Positions 61,807-64,000 of a stretch of 64,000 nt of DNA are shown here, piece after piece. The notes beneath the pieces are model-generated. The model was not told the DNA's origin. It saw only the letters and a program-made list of their open reading frames with translations, and ran no database searches. This stretch comes from JAHRAW01 sp965203265. Lineage in GTDB: Bacteria > Pseudomonadota > Gammaproteobacteria > Arenicellales > Poriferihabitantaceae. The stretch spans positions 1,488,001-1,552,000 of the forward strand of contig CBDBBV010000002.1 in the NCBI GenBank assembly GCA_965203265.1. Direction: 5' to 3'. The position numbers and the translations under genes were made by a program. Within the stretch, counting starts at the first letter, position 1. Each line of letters starts with the position of its first letter.

Positions 61807-62856
61807 ATGCCCACCCTGCTCGAAGTGAACCGCATCTCCTGCCAGTACGGCCGTCGCGCGGCGGTAACCGATACCTCCTTCCAACTCGACGAAGGCATGC
61901 TCGCCTGCCTGCTCGGCCCGAGCGGCTGCGGCAAGACCACGGTGCTGCGCGCCATCGCCGGATTCCAGAGATTGGACGCGGGCGAAATTCGTCTCAACGG
62001 CCAGTGCATTTCCAGCGTGCGCGGCAATGTGCCGCCGGAGAAACGCCGCCTCAGCATGGTCTTTCAGGAACATGCGCTGTTTCCCCATCTCACCGTGGAA
62101 AAGAATGTGGCCGCCGGCCTGCACGACCTCGACGCCGCCGCCAGTAACCGGATCGTCCAGTCGATGCTCGAACGGGTCGGGCTGAGCGGCATGAACCGGC
62201 GCTACCCCCACGAACTGTCCGGCGGCCAACAGCAGCGCGTCGCCCTCGCCAGAGCGCTCGCCCCCAGCCCGCGACTGCTGCTGATGGACGAGCCGTTTTC
62301 CAATCTGGACCCCGACCTGCGGGAAAAACTGCGGCAGGAAGTGCGTGCCCTGCTACGGGACATCGGCACCACCTGCCTGCTGGTAACCCACGATCAGCTG
62401 GACGCATTCACCTTCGGCGAACGGGTCGGGGTGATGAAGGACGGCGCCATCGAGCAGTGGGACACGGCCTATCAGGTATATCACCAACCCGCCACCCGCT
62501 TCGTCGCCGATTTCATCGGCGAGGGGGTGTTCCTCGACGGCGTGGTTTCGCCGAACCGCGTGATCGAAACCGAGCTCGCCTCCCTGTACGGATTGAGCGA
62601 ACACGGCTATCCGCCGGGAACGCCGGTCAAGGTGCTGATCCGCCCGGACGATATTCTCCACGACGACGACAGCCCGCGCGTCGCCAAGATCAGGAAGCGG
62701 GTATTTCGCGGGGAGAACTACCTGTACACGCTGGTGCTACCCAGCGGTCAGGAAATTCTCTCGCTGGTGCCGTCTCACCACAATCACGCGGTCGGGGAAA
62801 ATCTCGGCATCGTGCTCGCCATCGACCATCTGGTGGTCTTTCCGGCGGCGGCGTAA
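61807..62856 (+). CDS. fbpC: Ferric iron ABC transporter ATPase
   Basis: The 349-residue ATPase has Walker A GPSGCGKTT, the signature LSGGQQQR, Walker B LLLMDEP and the H-loop VTHDQ. A C-terminal TOBE-like domain (about 270-345) follows. It is the last gene of the iron operon, 13 bp after fbpB, and converges with the malic enzyme gene. Confidence 0.93.
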   Translation: MPTLLEVNRISCQYGRRAAVTDTSFQLDEGMLACLLGPSGCGKTTVLRAIAGFQRLDAGEIRLNGQCISSVRGNVPPEKRRLSMVFQEHALFPHLTVEKNVAAGLHDLDAAASNRIVQSMLERVGLSGMNRRYPHELSGGQQQRVALARALAPSPRLLLMDEPFSNLDPDLREKLRQEVRALLRDIGTTCLLVTHDQLDAFTFGERVGVMKDGAIEQWDTAYQVYHQPATRFVADFIGEGVFLDGVVSPNRVIETELASLYGLSEHGYPPGTPVKVLIRPDDILHDDDSPRVAKIRKRVFRGENYLYTLVLPSGQEILSLVPSHHNHAVGENLGIVLAIDHLVVFPAAA

Positions 62857-62882
62857 GCGAGCGGGCGGGCGGGGCGGGCGTC

Positions 62883-64000
62883 TCAGTATTGCGGGTCGTA
62901 CATCATCGCGCGGATGTTGCTCCGGATATCCGCGAGCCGGGGTTGCTCGGTCAGCCCCTGATCCCACGCACAGGCGGCCACCTCGGCGGCGATTTCCAGC
63001 GAAACCGCGCGGATGGCGTCCAGCGCCGGATAGACCGAGCCGCGCGCCAGATCGGCTTCGCTCACCGCCGCAGCCAGCGCTTGCGCCGAGCGCAGGAACA
63101 CATAGTCGGGGATGGTTTTTGCCCGGCAGGCGATCATGCCGAGGCCGACGCCGGGGAATATGTAGGCGTTGTTGCCCTGCCCCGGATGGAACTTCGTGCC
63201 GCCATATGCAACCGGCGGGAACGGGCTGCCGCTGGCGAAGATCGCGCGACCGCGGCTCCACCGATAGGCTTGCTCTGCCGAACACTCGGCGCGCGCGGTC
63301 GGGTTGGATAACGCGAATATCACCGGGCGCGGGCAGAATTTCGTCATCAATGAGACGATCCGCTCAGTAAACGTGGCGGCGCTGCCGGTGGCGCCGATGA
63401 GTATCTGCGGGCGATGGGCTTTGAGCGCGGCGATTAGTTCCGTAGGCTGATGCGGCAGGTCGTGGGCGAAGGGGGTGAGGAATTCCGGCAAGTCCTTACG
63501 GCTGGCCTCGACCAGCCCGCCGCGATTGAAAAACCACAGCCGCCGACGCGCCTCGTCCTCCCCCAAGCCGTGCTGCACCAGCGCCTGAACGATCATCGAG
63601 CCGATGCCGACCGCGGCCGACCCGGCGCCGAGGAAGGCGAAGCGAAGGTCGGTGAAATCCATGCCGGAAATGCGCAGGGACGCATACACCCCCGCCAGCG
63701 CCACCGCCGCGGTGCCCTGAATATCGTCGTTGAAGCAGAAGGTGTTGTGCTGATATTTGCGCAACAACGCGAACGCATTGGCGGCGGTGAAGTCCTCGAA
63801 CTGAATCAGCACGCCGGGGTAGGCGTCCTGAGCCGCGTCGATGAATTCATCCATCAGGCTGAAATAGGCGTCGCCGCGCAGGCGCTTGCTGCGCGCGCCG
63901 AGATAAACCGGATCCGCCAGCAATTGCTCATTATCTGTGCCGACATCGAACATCACCGGTAAGCACTGGCTCGGATGGATGCCGGCGCAGGCGCAATAGA
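62883..64000 (-). CDS. Malic enzyme, NAD-type (5' end beyond the window)
   Basis: The frame is open to base 64000, giving about 371 C-terminal residues. They include GIHPSQCLPVMFDVGTDN, QFEDFTAANAFALLRKY, the metal-binding FNDDIQGTAAV, the nucleotide fold FAFLGAGSAAVGIGSM and ALSNPTARAECSAEQAY. This is the large-type (SfcA/MaeA-like) malic enzyme that oxidatively decarboxylates malate to pyruvate. Preference for NAD over NADP is inferred from family type only. The true start is not visible. Confidence 0.93.
   Translation of the reverse strand, partial: YCACAGIHPSQCLPVMFDVGTDNEQLLADPVYLGARSKRLRGDAYFSLMDEFIDAAQDAYPGVLIQFEDFTAANAFALLRKYQHNTFCFNDDIQGTAAVALAGVYASLRISGMDFTDLRFAFLGAGSAAVGIGSMIVQALVQHGLGEDEARRRLWFFNRGGLVEASRKDLPEFLTPFAHDLPHQPTELIAALKAHRPQILIGATGSAATFTERIVSLMTKFCPRPVIFALSNPTARAECSAEQAYRWSRGRAIFASGSPFPPVAYGGTKFHPGQGNNAYIFPGVGLGMIACRAKTIPDYVFLRSAQALAAAVSEADLARGSVYPALDAIRAVSLEIAAEVAACAWDQGLTEQPRLADIRSNIRAMMYDPQY

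Overview
The window looks like chromosomal DNA of a non-enteric gammaproteobacterium with fairly high GC. Housekeeping clusters keep gene orders familiar from Pseudomonas-like genomes: surE-pcm-yqaA-nlpD; rplU-rpmA-obgE-proB divergent from ispB; rpsT divergent from murJ-ribF-lspA-ispH; hemC-hemD and hemX-hemY; waaG-waaP with extra LPS-core kinases. The species cannot be named from sequence alone.

Layout. 1-2514 (minus): stress/envelope operon surE-pcm-yqaA-nlpD, with nlpD cut by the window edge. 2654-10671: Bcr/CflA-type drug exporter, tesA divergent from ybbA-ybbP, a fused ABC exporter and a PPK2 polyphosphate kinase. 10702-14812: LPS-core block with one degenerate kinase-like protein, WaaG, WaaP and a two-kinase protein. 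14893-18634: fdhD, a DUF6494 protein, ispH, lspA, ribF (ileS is missing from its usual place between ribF and lspA). 18637-25073: murJ, rpsT, proB, obgE, rpmA, rplU, ispB, tRNA-Pro(CGG). 25192-31348: gamma-glutamyltransferase, cysK, a restriction-modification pair, mutM and an iron-sulfur flavin reductase.

31389-51182 is the most striking section. The heme genes hemC-hemD and hemX-hemY, normally adjacent, are separated by about 13 kb holding a complete type I-C-like CRISPR-Cas system. It has seven AT-rich cas genes in the unusual order cas5-cas8c-cas7-cas3-cas4-cas1-cas2, an embedded cas11c reading frame with its own near-perfect ribosome binding site, an AT-rich leader, and an array of 55 repeats and 54 spacers. 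cas5 starts 9 bp after the hemD stop, so the cas genes continue the argS-SPOR-hemC-hemD transcription unit. An IS481-type element sits inside one spacer with a short target duplication; removing it restores a spacer of normal 35-nt length.

51333-57889 holds a two-gene operon with translational coupling. The first gene encodes a 1750-residue protein that combines several glycosyltransferase-like modules, a WaaP/BUD32-like kinase module and a SAM methyltransferase module. The second encodes a fusion of a SLOG/LOG-type nucleotide-binding domain with a NodB-type polysaccharide deacetylase domain. I do not recognise this pair as a described system; it could build and cap a surface glycan. 58225-62856 is an iron-uptake operon (periplasmic helper, FbpA, FbpB, FbpC) behind a Fur-box-like site, and the window ends in a partial malic enzyme gene.
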